Shown here: positions 42,361-54,778 of the stretch, piece by piece
Position numbering within the stretch: position 1 is the first letter of the stretch
How the letters are laid out: every line of letters starts with the position of its first letter
Assembly: GCA_951802425.1 (NCBI GenBank)
Contig: OX637798.1
Coordinates: 1-64,000 of the forward strand
Source of the DNA: Clavaria fumosa
Taxonomy: Eukaryota; Basidiomycota; Agaricomycetes; Agaricales; Clavariaceae
Reading direction: 5' to 3'
DNA: 64,000 bases
Program-made: the position numbers and the translations under genes
The notes under the pieces: model-generated
Seen by the model: only the letters and a program-made list of their open reading frames with translations
Databases searched by the model: none
Told to the model about the DNA's origin: nothing

Positions 42361-42573
42361 AGGCCGGAGGGTTCCGATGGAACGGGTTGACATGTGAAGA
42401 AGCATGCGTTTGATGCGCGCCGTCACGTTAAACGTTGATCCTGCTTTAGGACTCTCATTTTGCTTGGATTGCTTCCAGATGAGGGATGAGTTTATACAGG
42501 AATAAGTTCTATTTTGACTCAATCCAATCTTGAAGCCATAAAATGTGATGAAGTGGCAAAAATCTTGAAACAA

Positions 42574-43065
42574 AAGCGACCCAACTGGCTAATACGCATG
42601 TCACTTCTCATTGATTCATTCAATCCAGCTGAATTTGGCAAGAAGGTAGATATAATAGGTTGCAATCTCTAAAAAAAATCACAAGGGATCTGGGCAAAAA
42701 TAGGCGATCTTTGCTGTTGGTGTGTAAAGTGGTGGTGGTGTGCAAAGTGATGCTGGTAGATTGTATTTGACTATGTTTTTTGGCTATAAATGCCCTGCGT
42801 CATCCACCCAACGGCATCCTTTCCAAAAGTCTACGTCACAGTAAGGCAACAGGTGTTTCTGTGGGTCCGAGGGTCATTTGATGAAGAATAGGTGCCCACC
42901 GATGCACCAGCCATGCCCTGCAAGCCTAAGAGCGAGTAAGCAGGACGCGGCGACGCGATCACGAGGTCATGCGTTGCGATTTTCTTTTCCACGCCTCTTT
43001 TTTTTGTGGAAAAAAGCCTGAGAGTCCAGATTGTCTGTGGAATTGGTGAGAATTTGTGGTCAGTT
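42574..43065. other. Intergenic stretch
   Basis: No supported gene. It lies between the 5' side of the pogo remnant and the 3' end of the JmjC gene and includes a GTGGTGGTGTGCAAAGTG repetitive patch near 42720-42750. Confidence 0.45.
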
Positions 43066-46000
43066 TTACTCCAAGAAAGATTTCTCAGAAAATGACATGC
43101 CGTCGTTTTGAGAGTGTGGCCTTTTAGGACGCAGGTCTGGCTCAGATTCGTCATCTCCCGCTCCACTGGCATCTTCGTCTTGCTCCTCTCCAGATGTCTG
43201 TGCATAGACTGGGTCATTCAACAAATCTTGGAGCTCTGTCCAGACCTGAGACTCATCGCGGGGAAAGATATGGAACTTTGGGCCGTTCCAAATGAACCAG
43301 TGGCATTTGCTCGGATCGTCATTGAGAAGTTGCTCGAAGGAATGTAGAAGATCCTGCCATTCCTTGCGGATGTGGTCAAGAACAGCCGCGGTCACCTGTT
43401 TCGTCGTAATTGTAAGCGGCGCCTTCTCTTCCCATCTCTTCATGTAGAAACAGAGCGCGGCGCCGAATTGAATGAGCGATCTGTTGAAGAGATAACAAAG
43501 GTTTACCCCTTGATCTCCAATCTCCAAGACATATCGGTGGTTAAACCAGCTTTGAAAAATACGGTATCGCCACATCGCAGCATTTCGTTCTTCAAGAACC
43601 TCTGGATGAGATTTCTTGCCAGAGTGTTTTAGACCGAGCGCCGTCGCAAACTCAAGCATATTTCCGACCATTATGACATCCAAGAGACCCTCTTGAGTTG
43701 TGACGTCAGGAATGTGGGCAACTGTATCACTAAAGGCTAAAAACAATCTCAGATGGAATACTTTGCAATACAACAGGAAATACCATATTTTGATGCACCA
43801 CTGACGTAGTGCTCAACCCAGATGGCCATCATCCTACTCAGGTATGTGCCTGTTGACTTGAGGTCCTGATTTGTGATGACCGGGTTAAGCACAAATGTGT
43901 GCAGGGTTGAAGCGCAGGTCAGAGCCATAGTCGATGCGGAGTAGAAATGCCGGCCGTAGACTATCGTTGGCTCTGGACCAAGTACAAAGTGAAGTGTTCC
44001 AGGTTGCATGAAGCTGTTGGATTCTCAGTAAATGAAGCATGTGGGAATTGCTGTGACTTACAAAACATCCCCTGTCTTCAAATGGATTGCCTCTGCCTGC
44101 AGAAACCCTTTCCCTGTGCTACAGGCACCCCAGCTGAGAGGGAAGGCATGCGTCGAAAAGATGTCACCACGGTGATCTTCCTTCTCTACATTTTCATGGC
44201 GACGTATCACCACCCACCATTTCGAGCCTGACATGATAGTCGAAATGACTGCAAGACCAGAATCGTCAATGTGTGGCATGCTCATGGTACCACCAGTTGA
44301 AGCAAGTCCCCAAATCAGGTCCTCCTTGTCAGCTCGATTGCTGATGAAGCCATCCACTTTGCGAGTTTGATGATGAGCCCACTCGTGGGTTGCAAGAGCG
44401 CTGATTTGAGTGTATATCAGTCAAAATGTCATGTCGATGCAGGGGTGGACATGCCTGAAGCGAGGTGGTGGGGGGAGACTGAGGTGGCCCATCGGGAAAT
44501 CCAGGCCGTTTAAAATGCGACGTTTTCCCTCATCCCGCGTTGACTCCAGAAGGTCAGCAAGAGTACCAGTAGGGAGGAGGTTTACGTCTGGGTCCTTGCG
44601 CATCTCTGCAACTGCAGAAGATGAATTAGAAGGATCACCTGAAGTACTATGCGTGACTCACCTTGGAAGACACATTTCTGGTGTAATGGGCCCAAAGTCG
44701 ACAACCCCTCCTCATCAAAGTTCAAAGGTGTCATGGGTGTGTTTGTGACCAGGATGTGACGGTGGCGGAAGATCTGTTGGACCTCTGTACTTGCCATCTT
44801 CATGAAATCTGCCCAGGATGTGACGTATATGGCTGACCCCTTGGGGTCAAATATGGGGGACCTAGCGGCAGGAAAATGAGGCTTGGGGACTCTGTTGATA
44901 TAACCTTCTTCCACCATTTCGATGATGTCACTCAACACAGGATACTCTTGGAATCCCTGCTCCATTTTGAGAGAGATCTTTGAAGAACAATATGTTTCAA
45001 ACTCACTGAATCCTCTGTAGCAAAATGTTCATATAATGTTGGTTCATTATTGGGATTGGCATCAAACATCTTGACCTTAATCGCACGGTTCATCATCTTT
45101 ATTGACATGTGAGATTAAAATGTTGGATGGTAGTCAAGACTTCACTCACCTTCGGGGGAGGTAGAGAATGTAGCTCCTCAGTCTTCTCACTGTCCTGAAT
45201 GAAATATAAGATGAAATGATGCAAGGATGATCATATTAGACATACCACTGTGAGATCAATAATAATTCGAACTGGCTTCACAGCCGACTTCTTCCCTGGA
45301 AACTTTCCCCAGCTCCTACTATTATCCTGTGGGGTCATTCCTTTCTCCTTTCTTGCTGTGGGCTCCTTGTCTGACATCAACTCATCGTCGTCTTCCTTGT
45401 CTGAGGCTTGAAGTTGCAGTCTCTTCACCGCCTTTCGTACTGGATGACCAGATCGACTTTCTTCTTGGGGTTGTGGGGGATTTTCCAAGACCTCCTCCTC
45501 TTCATTTGACTTGAATGCCAGTTCCTGTTCTGGCTCTTTCACTCCCTCACTTCCCTCAGCTGAAGCGACCCAACCCTTATCCCCATAATCTAGCATGGGA
45601 AAGATTGGCGCTTGCTCCATGGGACCAGGGTCAGGAGCAGTAATTGCGATTATGACTTTCCCTTGATCTCACATTCAGCTTTCTTCAGAGACCAAGAAAA
45701 CAAAATTGCTTACGGGACTGGGAATACCAATCAATCTCAATTTCTGGACCTTGAAACTTTGTGTGTAGCTCTTGGAACTCAGCGATGAAGGTACTCAAAG
45801 CTGCTGAAGTGTCACCGGTAATGCTTGCCTGCATGAGAGCCTTCCAGAGTGCTTTCTCCGTCAGACCCAAAAATGGTGGCTTTTCATTGCCAAGAGAAAT
45901 TGCAGTCTGCGTTTCCAGCTCTGTGAACACTGTTTGATTTAGAACTGAAATGTGCTTACTGAAACTAAGTAACTGCGTCGGACTTGGGACCGTTCAAACC

Positions 46001-47121
46001 CTCTTGCAGACAGAGCAAAAAGAGGGGAGATGGCGACACAGTAATGGAAAAGCCTGCACACATGCTCAAAGAGCATGGGACCCAGATTCTGATCTGTGAG
46101 CCTTGAGATAAGGCTTGCGGACATTGTAAGACCCTCCCCCTCCAATTGTCTATGTGGAATGAGTTAATCGTGTAATGAGACAAGTACAACTCTGTTCTTA
46201 CTCATTCAATATATTGACCCAGTCTTGGGTAGATTCAGCAAAATCGGCAGCACCATTCTGAAACATTGTTAGTAGTAGTTGTGGTAGTTCACTCATTACT
46301 AACCAATCCAAACCAGGTGATGGCAAAGGCCATCATCTCAAAGTTGAGCAGGAGGGTTTTGACTTTGATGTCTCGCATTCGCTCGAGCCCACTGCCAAGG
46401 AACTTCACCGTCTTGATGAGGCGCTGCTGGTCTGTGGTTGGGTTGGCTGGAAGCACACTAAAGTATGTGGCTGGATTTTGAAGAGGATCCATGCTTTGAA
46501 AACCATGAGATCCCTGGGCCTTCTGAATCGGCTTGACCCAATCTTTTATCATCGCAATAAACTAAAAGATATAAGATACTTGGACAAGGGCAGGGAATTT
46601 GACACACCTCTCGAACCCTCTTTGGGACTTGTGGAAACTCAGAGTGAGGGCTCAACTGAACAGGACAAACTTCATTTCCTAAGGCAAACACCAAACGGTC
46701 CAATAGCGAATGGCGAAAAATGAAATGGGCAGCACCCATCAGAGCAGACATGTCATGCTTGCCCCATTTGCCTTCACTCATTATGTCAGCAAAAGGGGCA
46801 CAAAAGTACTCATTGACCGCCTTCTCCTTCTTGATTGCAGTGCGTCCTGGATGCATGCCGAAATTATCTAAAGATTGGGCAATTAACTGTCAATAAACTT
46901 TGATCAGAACATGAGCCCAAGTTTATATATATGTATTCAACCTTGCAAAGTGAAACTTGTTCTTCTCCAATGTTTGGATGGTTTCCCAGCCAAGTCGCAA
47001 TGTTATCTTCGAGGGGTCCAGGTTGGGAGATGACATTGGTCATCCAGGGATACCTCTTGAAGACTGTGCTGGCACGGATGGTCTCTGGGTTGAAGATCGT
47101 AAGAGATTTTGAAGTGGACAT
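43066..47121 (-). CDS. Long multi-exon gene with a JmjC-type domain
   Basis: The start is MSTSKSLTIFNPETIRAST at 47121. Exons chain through GT-AG introns of about 45-80 bp (for example 44014-44061) and one apparent GC-AG intron (44401-44454). The N-terminal half is helical with no known domain (segments about 46856, 46552, 46140, 45930). An acidic/basic linker (45231-45620) contains EEEEVLENPPQPQEE and KKSAVKPVR. The JmjC-like domain lies at 44357-43780: MPHIDDSG gives the H-x-D iron ligands, a SGSKWWVV strand follows, and MQPGTLHFV supplies the distal His, with GRHFYSAST after it. A C-terminal helical part ends in an acidic tail and stop at 43066. The domain implies a 2-oxoglutarate/Fe(II) oxygenase, perhaps acting on chromatin. 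Such genes are repeated in agaric genomes, so it could itself be transposon-linked. Exact exon borders are partly uncertain. Confidence 0.7.
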
Positions 47122-48157
47122 GGTGTTGCGTAGTCGGGAGAGTTCAAGTAAAACGATAAACTTGATGGTGGTGGCAGTGCCTGGGATCCCAACTGTTACA
47201 GGTCACATCACATGTCACATTTGGGAATATGAACTTGTTGTCATCTCAGTGAGTGGACTTGCCAATTTTTACTTTAGTAGGTTTGACAAGGTCTTCATGT
47301 TACAAAGTATTAGCACTAGCAGTTAACCCGTGCTATGCCACAGTTGATGCACTTAAAGTTTATGTAAGTCGTCACTCAATCGTAACAGTAATGATGACAA
47401 AGCACGTGCGACATCTACCCTGTGTAAAACTAAGACGTAGACCCACTCGGTGGTGGCTGTTCCTCCACCCTACTGGTCTTGAGATGCTTCGAATTCGATG
47501 AACCAGTCCGAGAAAAATTGAATTTGAGTTTGCTGGGACTCACGTCAATGTAACCGAAGCATTCAAACTAACGTCTTCTGTCTCCAAGCCATAGATTCCG
47601 CAGTAGAGTCATGGTGTTCCCACATCCAAGACCAGACTGAAATATGCAGTAGAGCAATAAAGCAAAGCAGAAGGAGTGGCACAAAAAGGAAAGCAGAAAA
47701 AGTTTGAGACAATGAAATGAGTGAGTAGAGGGCAAGCAAAGACCCCAAAAGGAAACAGAGGGATAAACGAAAGGAAAGGCAGAACCAGACAACTGAGTGA
47801 GTAGAGTATATGCATGTCGAGCGCGACGCCATCACGTGAATGCACCACGTGCTTTTGACGTTTGACTTTGACGTTGGTCTCACACGTGATACCAACCTTC
47901 CTTTGTAGTATAGATGTGCTTCTGCTCAGCATCATGCTGTGCATGTGCTCGGAGTGAGACATTAGTCATTGTCAATGCCCATCCCCCAAATGTGGTGGGC
48001 TCATATTGGTTGTATCCCAAAAGGCATCAATATGGCAGGGAACCTGGTATGCAATGAATGCACATATTCTGTGCATAGACTTGTTTCCTAGTTCAATCCT
48101 ACAAAGTATGGGAAAAACTTTGGGCCATTGAAAGCTTTGCTAACACCGTTGTCCTTG
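47122..48157. other. Intergenic stretch with left inverted terminus
   Basis: No supported gene. It contains the left copy (47180-47199) of an inverted 20-mer. ORFs 47563-47962 lack domains. Confidence 0.45.
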
Positions 48158-49071
48158 TCACTCGTCTTTATCTTCTGCAAGTGTCTCAACGGTTTCCTTG
48201 ACAGACCACCGGAGCTCATTACCATCCATTTCAATTGGAGTAAGCAATGGTTTTTGAGTTGCTTCACTGTGATGGGGAAACATTGTCAATTTGAATTGCT
48301 CCTTGGAGTGTGTTGTGTACCCAGGTATTTTGTTTTCAGACCATGTGTTTGCTGATTCCTCAGCCCTTATGACATTATTGACACTTGAATTTAGCTTATC
48401 ATGCAGACTACATACCCCATGAATCCCCATGAGTCTCCAGGAAAGTTTGCTTTCACAGACAGAACAAAAGCCTCATACTGTTGCCTACTCCAGTAATTGG
48501 AGTCTTGATCAAACAGCAGATGGAGTTGCTGAAAGAACGCATGTCCTAGACATATTATTTTTAGATCATGACAGGAAAAGGTGCATAGGGTACATACCTT
48601 CTTCAGTCTTTCCCAAGAAATTTGACACATGCGATTGCATTGGGCGAACAAGATTCACATCCAAAAGCATTACGATGTGATGCCCTTTCGTATCTGGGTG
48701 GCTCATCTAATATGATCAGCAGTTGAAATGTAGCGGCTTGTGAAGACTGACTTTACATGCATATGCATCCCTTTCCAAGCGCAGCATTACCTGTGGGAAT
48801 CCAACTCCTGTCAAAGTCATTGTGGCCCTTCCACAAACCAGTTAGTTGAACAAGTCGAAGCAGCAGTGGCCCTGCATAGAGATCAAGAGCAGGAAAGCTT
48901 ACATGGCCCCCTGGACTTGAAGTGAAGCAACCAGAGAGTCTGGGCGGCTGACCTTTTGACCCACACGAACAGCAGGACAAGGAAGGATGAGTGGTGAAGA
49001 CATAACTGATGCGCAAGTCACAGTACGTGAGTATTGGTCACAAATGTGACAGTAACGGTTGGGATCCCAGG
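47180..49071. mobile_element. Candidate TIR-bounded element (1.9 kb)
   Basis: CCTGGGATCCCAACTGTTAC at 47180-47199 is inverted at 49052-49071 (one mismatch). The subterminal TGTCACATTT is also shared inverted just inside. The interval contains the hypothetical minus-strand gene 48158-49016. I could not establish a clear target duplication, so the bounds are tentative. Confidence 0.45.
48158..49016 (-). CDS. Hypothetical multi-exon gene
   Basis: Minus-strand segments with coding character: LDLYAGPLLLRLVQLTGLWKG near 48850; MLLDVNLVRPMQSHVSNFLG near 48640; then a GT-AG intron (donor GTATGTACC, acceptor ATGTCTAG, about 48549-48600); then FFQQLHLLFDQDSNYWSRQQ and VKANFPGDSWG; and a final acidic part (48158-48400) ending LAEDKDE. 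Other junctions are not resolved and the 5' end is uncertain. No domain is recognised. It lies inside the possible TIR element, so it could be that element's gene. Confidence 0.45.
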
Positions 49072-49198
49072 TGTTACAATGTCACAGACTCACGTGAAGC
49101 AAGTTGCGCTTTGCCTCCTCACATGACACACGCCGCTTCTCTTTCGACATTTGATCCCCACTATTTCACTGCTGAAACAACCCCACCAGCTTGGAAAA

Positions 49199-50155
49199 TG
49201 ACACATTGGACCACCCAAGAATATACCAAGATACTCACAGACAGCCTTGCAGGCTACAAAGAAGCAAACTCAAAAGGCAGAGCACGTATTGTCAAAGAAA
49301 TCAAAGCGAAAATCAGGGATGCAGCCCAGAATGATCACAAGAACATTCCAGATGACCTAACCACAGTAACATAGAACCATTTTACCCATCTCCTTGCTTG
49401 ATTTTTGATTTTGTGTCATCCTAGAAAATTCGCAACTGGCTACATAACAATCGTAGAGCTGTGGCCAGAGAAGAAGGCTCTTCTGATTCAGGAGGTGATT
49501 ACTACCAAGGGCTCCTCTGTGATTTTCTCTGTCATCGTCAGATGCTTGGCCAAAAGATATTCCGGTTTCAGCATGTCCTTCCACAGCATCTAAGAGGGAA
49601 GGCATCAAGGCCACTGGTCAGCCATCACCAAGGATCTGAAGAAGAACCTTCATTGTCATCTGACAACAGGGTGAAGAGGCTGTCTCTCAAGAAGGGGAAG
49701 GCACAAGAAGATTGTGTCTATATCAGTACTGAGTGAGTGTTTTCATGTCATCATTATCATCAATGCACTTTTTAATTTTATAAAGTGAGGAATCTGGCTC
49801 ACAGGAGTCAGATAATGATGGGCAGAGTGATGATGGGGATGATGATAGGGTCAATGCTTCTGTTCCCCCAACCACCGATGCAGAAGAATCCAGCCTGTGG
49901 AAGAAGGTGGATATTGAACAGTGTGATGGTGCTGAGGGGGGTGCTGAGGGGGTTGGGGTAGAAAGTGGTGATCATCCTGCCACTCATGTGGTAGTTGAGA
50001 TCCATAATGAGGCAGAACCCAGCCTACAGAAAAGGAGATGGGTGGGGGGTGAAAAGGATGAGGAAAGGTCCAAGTCACTATATAGGACCAGGGCCAGACA
50101 GAGGGCCTCCATGGATGCAAAGAAACGGGTACTGCGACCAAGGAGGAATGGTTGA
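49199..50155 (+). CDS. Hypothetical acidic/basic protein gene with introns
   Basis: ATG 49199 opens TTQEYTKILTDSLAGYKEAN, a helical charged N-terminus. A GT-AG intron (49363 to about 49423, acceptor ATCCTAG) leads to KIRNWLHNNRRAVAREEG. The frame then runs to about 49736. A second intron (about 49735-49789) leads to a very acidic segment (SDNDGQSDDGDDD), a Glu/Gly-rich part and a basic C-terminus (KKRVLRPRRNG) ending at 50155. The KIRNWLHNN segment resembles a short nucleic-acid-binding helix, but I cannot assign a family. It may be a nuclear protein (inference from charge). Its 5' end lies about 130 bp from the right inverted repeat at 49052-49071. Confidence 0.5.
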
Positions 50156-51187
50156 AAATAGATCTCAGTAGTGCAGTAAAATGTGAACAGGTTCCATTTT
50201 ACAGCTGTTTGACAATCATCTCCCAATAAGACAGTGAAGCATATCTTTATTCAGTATGGATCATATTCATAGCATGGAATATCTAAATGTGCATATTGTG
50301 CAGGATGTCAGTCTCTCCAGATTCTAATAATTCTTTGTAATCTGTGCTCATGTAGTGCAATAGTTTAGCCCTTTTTAAGAGATACCAGATAATCACAAGG
50401 AGTATGCCCTGATGGATGGCATATTTGGGGCCTTTTATGATGAATTGTGGAATAACAAATAATGATACTGCCTGCATCACTTGCCACATTCAATTACAGA
50501 TCATAATGGCTCAATTTTATGTCCAAATTTGCCATCTAAACTAACCATTTTTTAGTCTATTCAAATGCATATCAGGTTCTAGACAGTGCTTGCTGCATGG
50601 TATTCAAAAGGTCCATCCTTTTCTAAAGAACATCATCTTGCAATGTTCCTGATTCAGTTGACAGACCACATTTCATCCTAAGTTCACAGTGGCTCTATTG
50701 CATGTTTGGAGGTTGAGTTTGCTCCAACCTATTGGAAGCCTATTATAAGGCATATTGGTTTTGATTTCACCCTGCTGTATTAAGGTGTATGGTCTCATTT
50801 AACACTAATGCAGTCTCAGATGATGATGACCTTGTAATTTATGTTCCTATCAAATAGCATATCTGATCTATTGCTTCATAAACTCTATATATGCTTCATC
50901 CCCAGCCTCTTTGATATTATTTGTCATGTAAGGAGAGAAGTGTTTTGAATAGGGTGCTTCAGGCCCTCTTCACTGGTTGCTAAAATGTTCATTGGCTAGC
51001 TCTTTTGAAAGGGCATCATTAGTACCATGAGATCTGTGTATGTATAACATGACTTTGGTATATCGAGTTGATCGGCCGAGCCTATACGACTATATCTCGG
51101 CTGACGATTGGCTGGGCCTATAAAAAGGGCATCAGTCAAAATTGGCTAGGCCTTTTGGATAGGGGGTGGGTGTGCTGAAGGGGGTGC
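50156..51187. other. Non-coding stretch
   Basis: No ORF with a domain. Short imperfect repeats of TTGGCTAG...AAAGGGCATCA occur near 50990, 51108 and 51140. Confidence 0.45.
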
Positions 51188-52774
51188 AGATAGTCACCCA
51201 TTTACCAGCATACCATTGCCCTTGTATGATTGTCTGCTCTCTTGTCTCCTCCCCATTCTCTTCATTCAGCAATTGTGTCTCCCCCATGTGTTGATAGCTG
51301 TGGGCCACACACTTTGATACACATGCTTTCAAGCTTTGACACAAACTCAACTCATAACTTAACTGACTTTGTGAGATGGGGCATCCAGGACACCCACTTT
51401 GACATTCACATCTAATCAACTTTGTGTGTCATGTGGGCATGGCAGTCCTGGACACCCACCTTGAGGTACACATCCAGTCAACTTACTTTGTACATTATGA
51501 GAGATGTGGGTGTCCTGGTCCTCCTGGCATGGCTTACCTGTATCTGTATGATGTCCCAGCCTGCATCACATTGGATCTTGGTAGGTATGTAAGACCTAGG
51601 GTTGGCATGCTAAGAGTGAGTAGCACAGGTGGTGTAAGTAGGATGGAGGGTGGACAGTGTGAGTGGAGTGAGTGGGTGGCACAGGCAAGGTGAGTAAGGC
51701 AGGTGGCACAAGTGAGGAGGTGCAAGTGAGGCAAGCCATGTGGTGTAGCACCAATGAGGTGAGTGGGCTGCTCATGTTCATCAGTCATTGCTTATGTGTG
51801 CCATACAGTGCCTAGGCTATGTCCATGCTGCTCATAGCAACCCACCTCCAGACCCTGTTCTTTTTTCCCTTCCCCAGGTAGTCCAGCACAATGCAGTTCT
51901 GCCTCCTCCCCTTCCTTGCCATGTGCTATCCACTCTATGCTGCTTGTCTTGTTCTTCTGTCTAGGAGTCTTGTGAGTCTATGTTAATCACAAGACTCTCA
52001 GACAGAAGAACAAGACAAGCAGCATAGAGTGGATAGCACATGGCAAGGAAGGGGAGGAGGCAGAACTGCATTGTGCTGGACTACCTGGGGAAGGGAAAAA
52101 AGAACAGGGTCTGGAGGTGGGTTGCTATGAGCAGCATGGACATAGCCTAGGCACTGTATGGCACACATAAGCAATGACTGATGAACATGAGCAGCCCACT
52201 CACCTCATTGGTGCTACACCACATGGCTTGCCTCACTTGCACCTCCTCACTTGTGCCACCTGCCTTACTCACCTTGCCTGTGCCACCCACTCACTCCACT
52301 CACACTGTCCACCCTCCATCCTACTTACACCACCTGTGCTACTCACTCTTAGCATGCCAACCCTAGGTCTTACATACCTACCAAGATCCAATGTGATGCA
52401 GGCTGGGACATCATACAGATACAGGTAAGCCATGCCAGGAGGACCAGGACACCCACATCTCTCATAATGTACAAAGTAAGTTGACTGGATGTGTACCTCA
52501 AGGTGGGTGTCCAGGACTGCCATGCCCACATGACACACAAAGTTGATTAGATGTGAATGTCAAAGTGGGTGTCCTGGATGCCCCATCTCACAAAGTCAGT
52601 TAAGTTATGAGTTGAGTTTGTGTCAAAGCTTGAAAGCATGTGTATCAAAGTGTGTGGCCCACAGCTATCAACACATGGGGGAGACACAATTGCTGAATGA
52701 AGAGAATGGGGAAGAGACAGGAGAGCAGACAATCATACAAGGGCAATGGTATGCTGGTACATGGGTGACTATCT
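51188..52774. repeat. Long near-perfect inverted repeat (788-bp arms, 11-nt loop)
   Basis: The left arm (51188-51975) and right arm (51987-52774) are reverse complements with about five mismatches seen by eye, around the loop GTCTATGTTAA. Every ORF in one arm has its mirror in the other. No transposase is encoded. The structure could be a fold-back element, a head-to-head duplication, or a locus producing long hairpin RNA. Confidence 0.93.
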
Positions 52775-54770
52775 GATGGTGCTACAGGGGCAACAGGGAG
52801 CACCTCAGATGGATGAGGGCTTGAATGGATGCTAGATGGAATGGAAGAAGAAGGCCCTTGGTTGGTAGTGGAGACAGGAAGGCATAACAATGTCATCCAT
52901 GTGGACAAGAAATACTGATGAAATGTCAGGTGGCTCCTTGTGACTCCATCCCTCAGGCCCAGTCCTCTTGGGACTTCAAACCCTGGTCCCTCTGGATTTG
53001 CTTATTTGGATCCCCCTCTGAAGGAGGGGGTACTGGTGCAGCCAATTTTGTGTCTGTGTCTACAACCTGCTGGGCCCTGCCCTGGTCCTCCAGGCAGGGT
53101 GTCACACAGGGTGTCTTAGGATGGCCCCAGGGCCTCCAAGATACCTACAGCTCCAGAAAGACCCTTGCCTTCTATTCCCCAATATTCTCTCCTCCTTCCT
53201 TTCAGTCATGCCCTCCAGTTCTCTCTGCCATGCCAGCCCCTGGCAAGATCCTGTGTCCAGTTGAGTACCACCTTTGTCTATTTGCTGGGTCAGATGGTCC
53301 AGTGAACCCAGAGGTAGATACAGGTGGCTCTGGACCTTGACCCTCCGTGGTCTGAGTCCGATGCATGGTGCTGGGCCCCACTCTCATTCCTGTCAGGCAC
53401 TTGGGCACCCGTTTTGCCAATCCTCTTGGCCAGCAGGCACTGCATGAACCTGCTGTTGTTCCTCTTGGCCAGCAGGCCCTGCCCCCACATGTGGGGGATG
53501 CTGCACCCCACTCTAGGGTCTTGTGCCTGCTGCAGCTGTGGTCCTTCAGCTCTGCATGCAGATGCTGCTCCCCACTCTGTGGGATCGTGCCCAGCCTCGG
53601 CTGTGGCCCCTCAAGTCCTGTGCTGGGATCTCTCACATTGCATGTGTCCCCACCAACCCTGTTGGCCAGCAGGCATTGCATATGCCTGCCATTGGTCCTC
53701 CTGGTCAGCAGGCTCTGCTCCCATGCATGGACGTCACCTCCCACTATGGGACTTGTGCCTGGCTGCAACTGCAGTCTTCCAGCTCCTGTGCTCAAGTGCT
53801 CCCCCCCCCACCACTCTGTGGGTCCAGCTATGGATCTGTGGCCTAGCACCCGGCCCGAGTGCTCAGCCCAGCTGTGGCCCCTCAGGTCCTGTGCCTGGGT
53901 CTCTACATCATATACATGACTCCATCTGACCCTCTTGGCCATACTTGTGTGCAGCTGTTGCTACACTCCTTCAGCTGATGTTCCCCATGTTGGGGGCTTA
54001 TGCCCAGCCTCAGCTCCACAGACTTGTGCCCAGTGTCAGCTGCAGCTCCTTGAGTCCTCTTCCCAGCTTCAGCCATGGGTTGCCCCCTCAGCTCCCCTCT
54101 CCCTTGGCTCCCCTCTCCCTTGGCTCCCATGTGCAAATGCCACTCTCTCTGTGGTCTTGCACCTGGCTGGGGCTGCAATCCCTCAGCTCCTATGCTCAGA
54201 TGCAGCTCCCACTCTGTGGACTTGTGTCCAGCTGCAGCTGTGGTCCCTCACCCAAGCTGGATGCTGCTTTCTCTCTGTGTGAGCATCTGTGGCTGTGATA
54301 TTGTGCCTGGCTGCAGCCACAGTCCCTGGCTCCTGTGCAGGGATGCCATGGTGCACTTGAGGCTTCTTCCCTCTCTGTGGACTCGCATGCAGCTGTGGCT
54401 GGGTCCCTGAGATCCTGCATTCAGATGCTGCTCCTCAGCCCCAGAACATGGCCACTGCTCCTCACTTTGCCCTTCTGCAGCTGTGGCCCCTCAACTCCTG
54501 TACATGAATGGTCCCATGTAATTCAATAAATATCATTGCTAATTTAACCTGCCCTCAGGCCCCTCACATGGGTGCTGCTTCCCCATTTCCACAGACTTGC
54601 ACCTGTGGCTGCAGAGCCTCAGCTCTGGCAGATGGGTGCTGCTCCCCACTGCACAGTTTTGCATAGTGAGGGAGGACCAGAAGTGGAAACTTGGCATTTC
54701 TGCCTGGTCCTCCTGCCTTGGCCCACTGTGTGCCTCAGTCCAGTGCTCCTGCAGCTGTGGCTAATTGCTC
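52775..54770. repeat. Degenerate GC-rich tandem repeats (~85 bp) and spacer
   Basis: From about 53330 a loose unit recurs (TGTGGACTTGTGCC...GCTGCAGCTGTGGTCCCTCAGCTCCTGTGC...ATGCTGCTCCCCACTC). Most frames are open because of composition, so ORFs such as 53202-53942 are not accepted as genes. Bases 52775-53330 show no repeat or gene. Near 54600-54770 the minus frame continues that of the family-D gag beyond the MITE. Confidence 0.6.
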
Positions 54771-54778
54771 TAACACCT
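54771..54778. repeat. Target duplication TAACACCT, left
   Basis: Perfect 8-bp match with 55416-55423. Confidence 0.8.

Noticed and set aside
51132..52908. Mirror-image ORFs of 60-95 codons
   Set aside because: They are generated by the palindrome. No start context, domain or codon bias supports them.
53202..53942. 246-codon minus ORF
   Set aside because: Lies in GC-rich degenerate repeats where all frames are open. No family motif.
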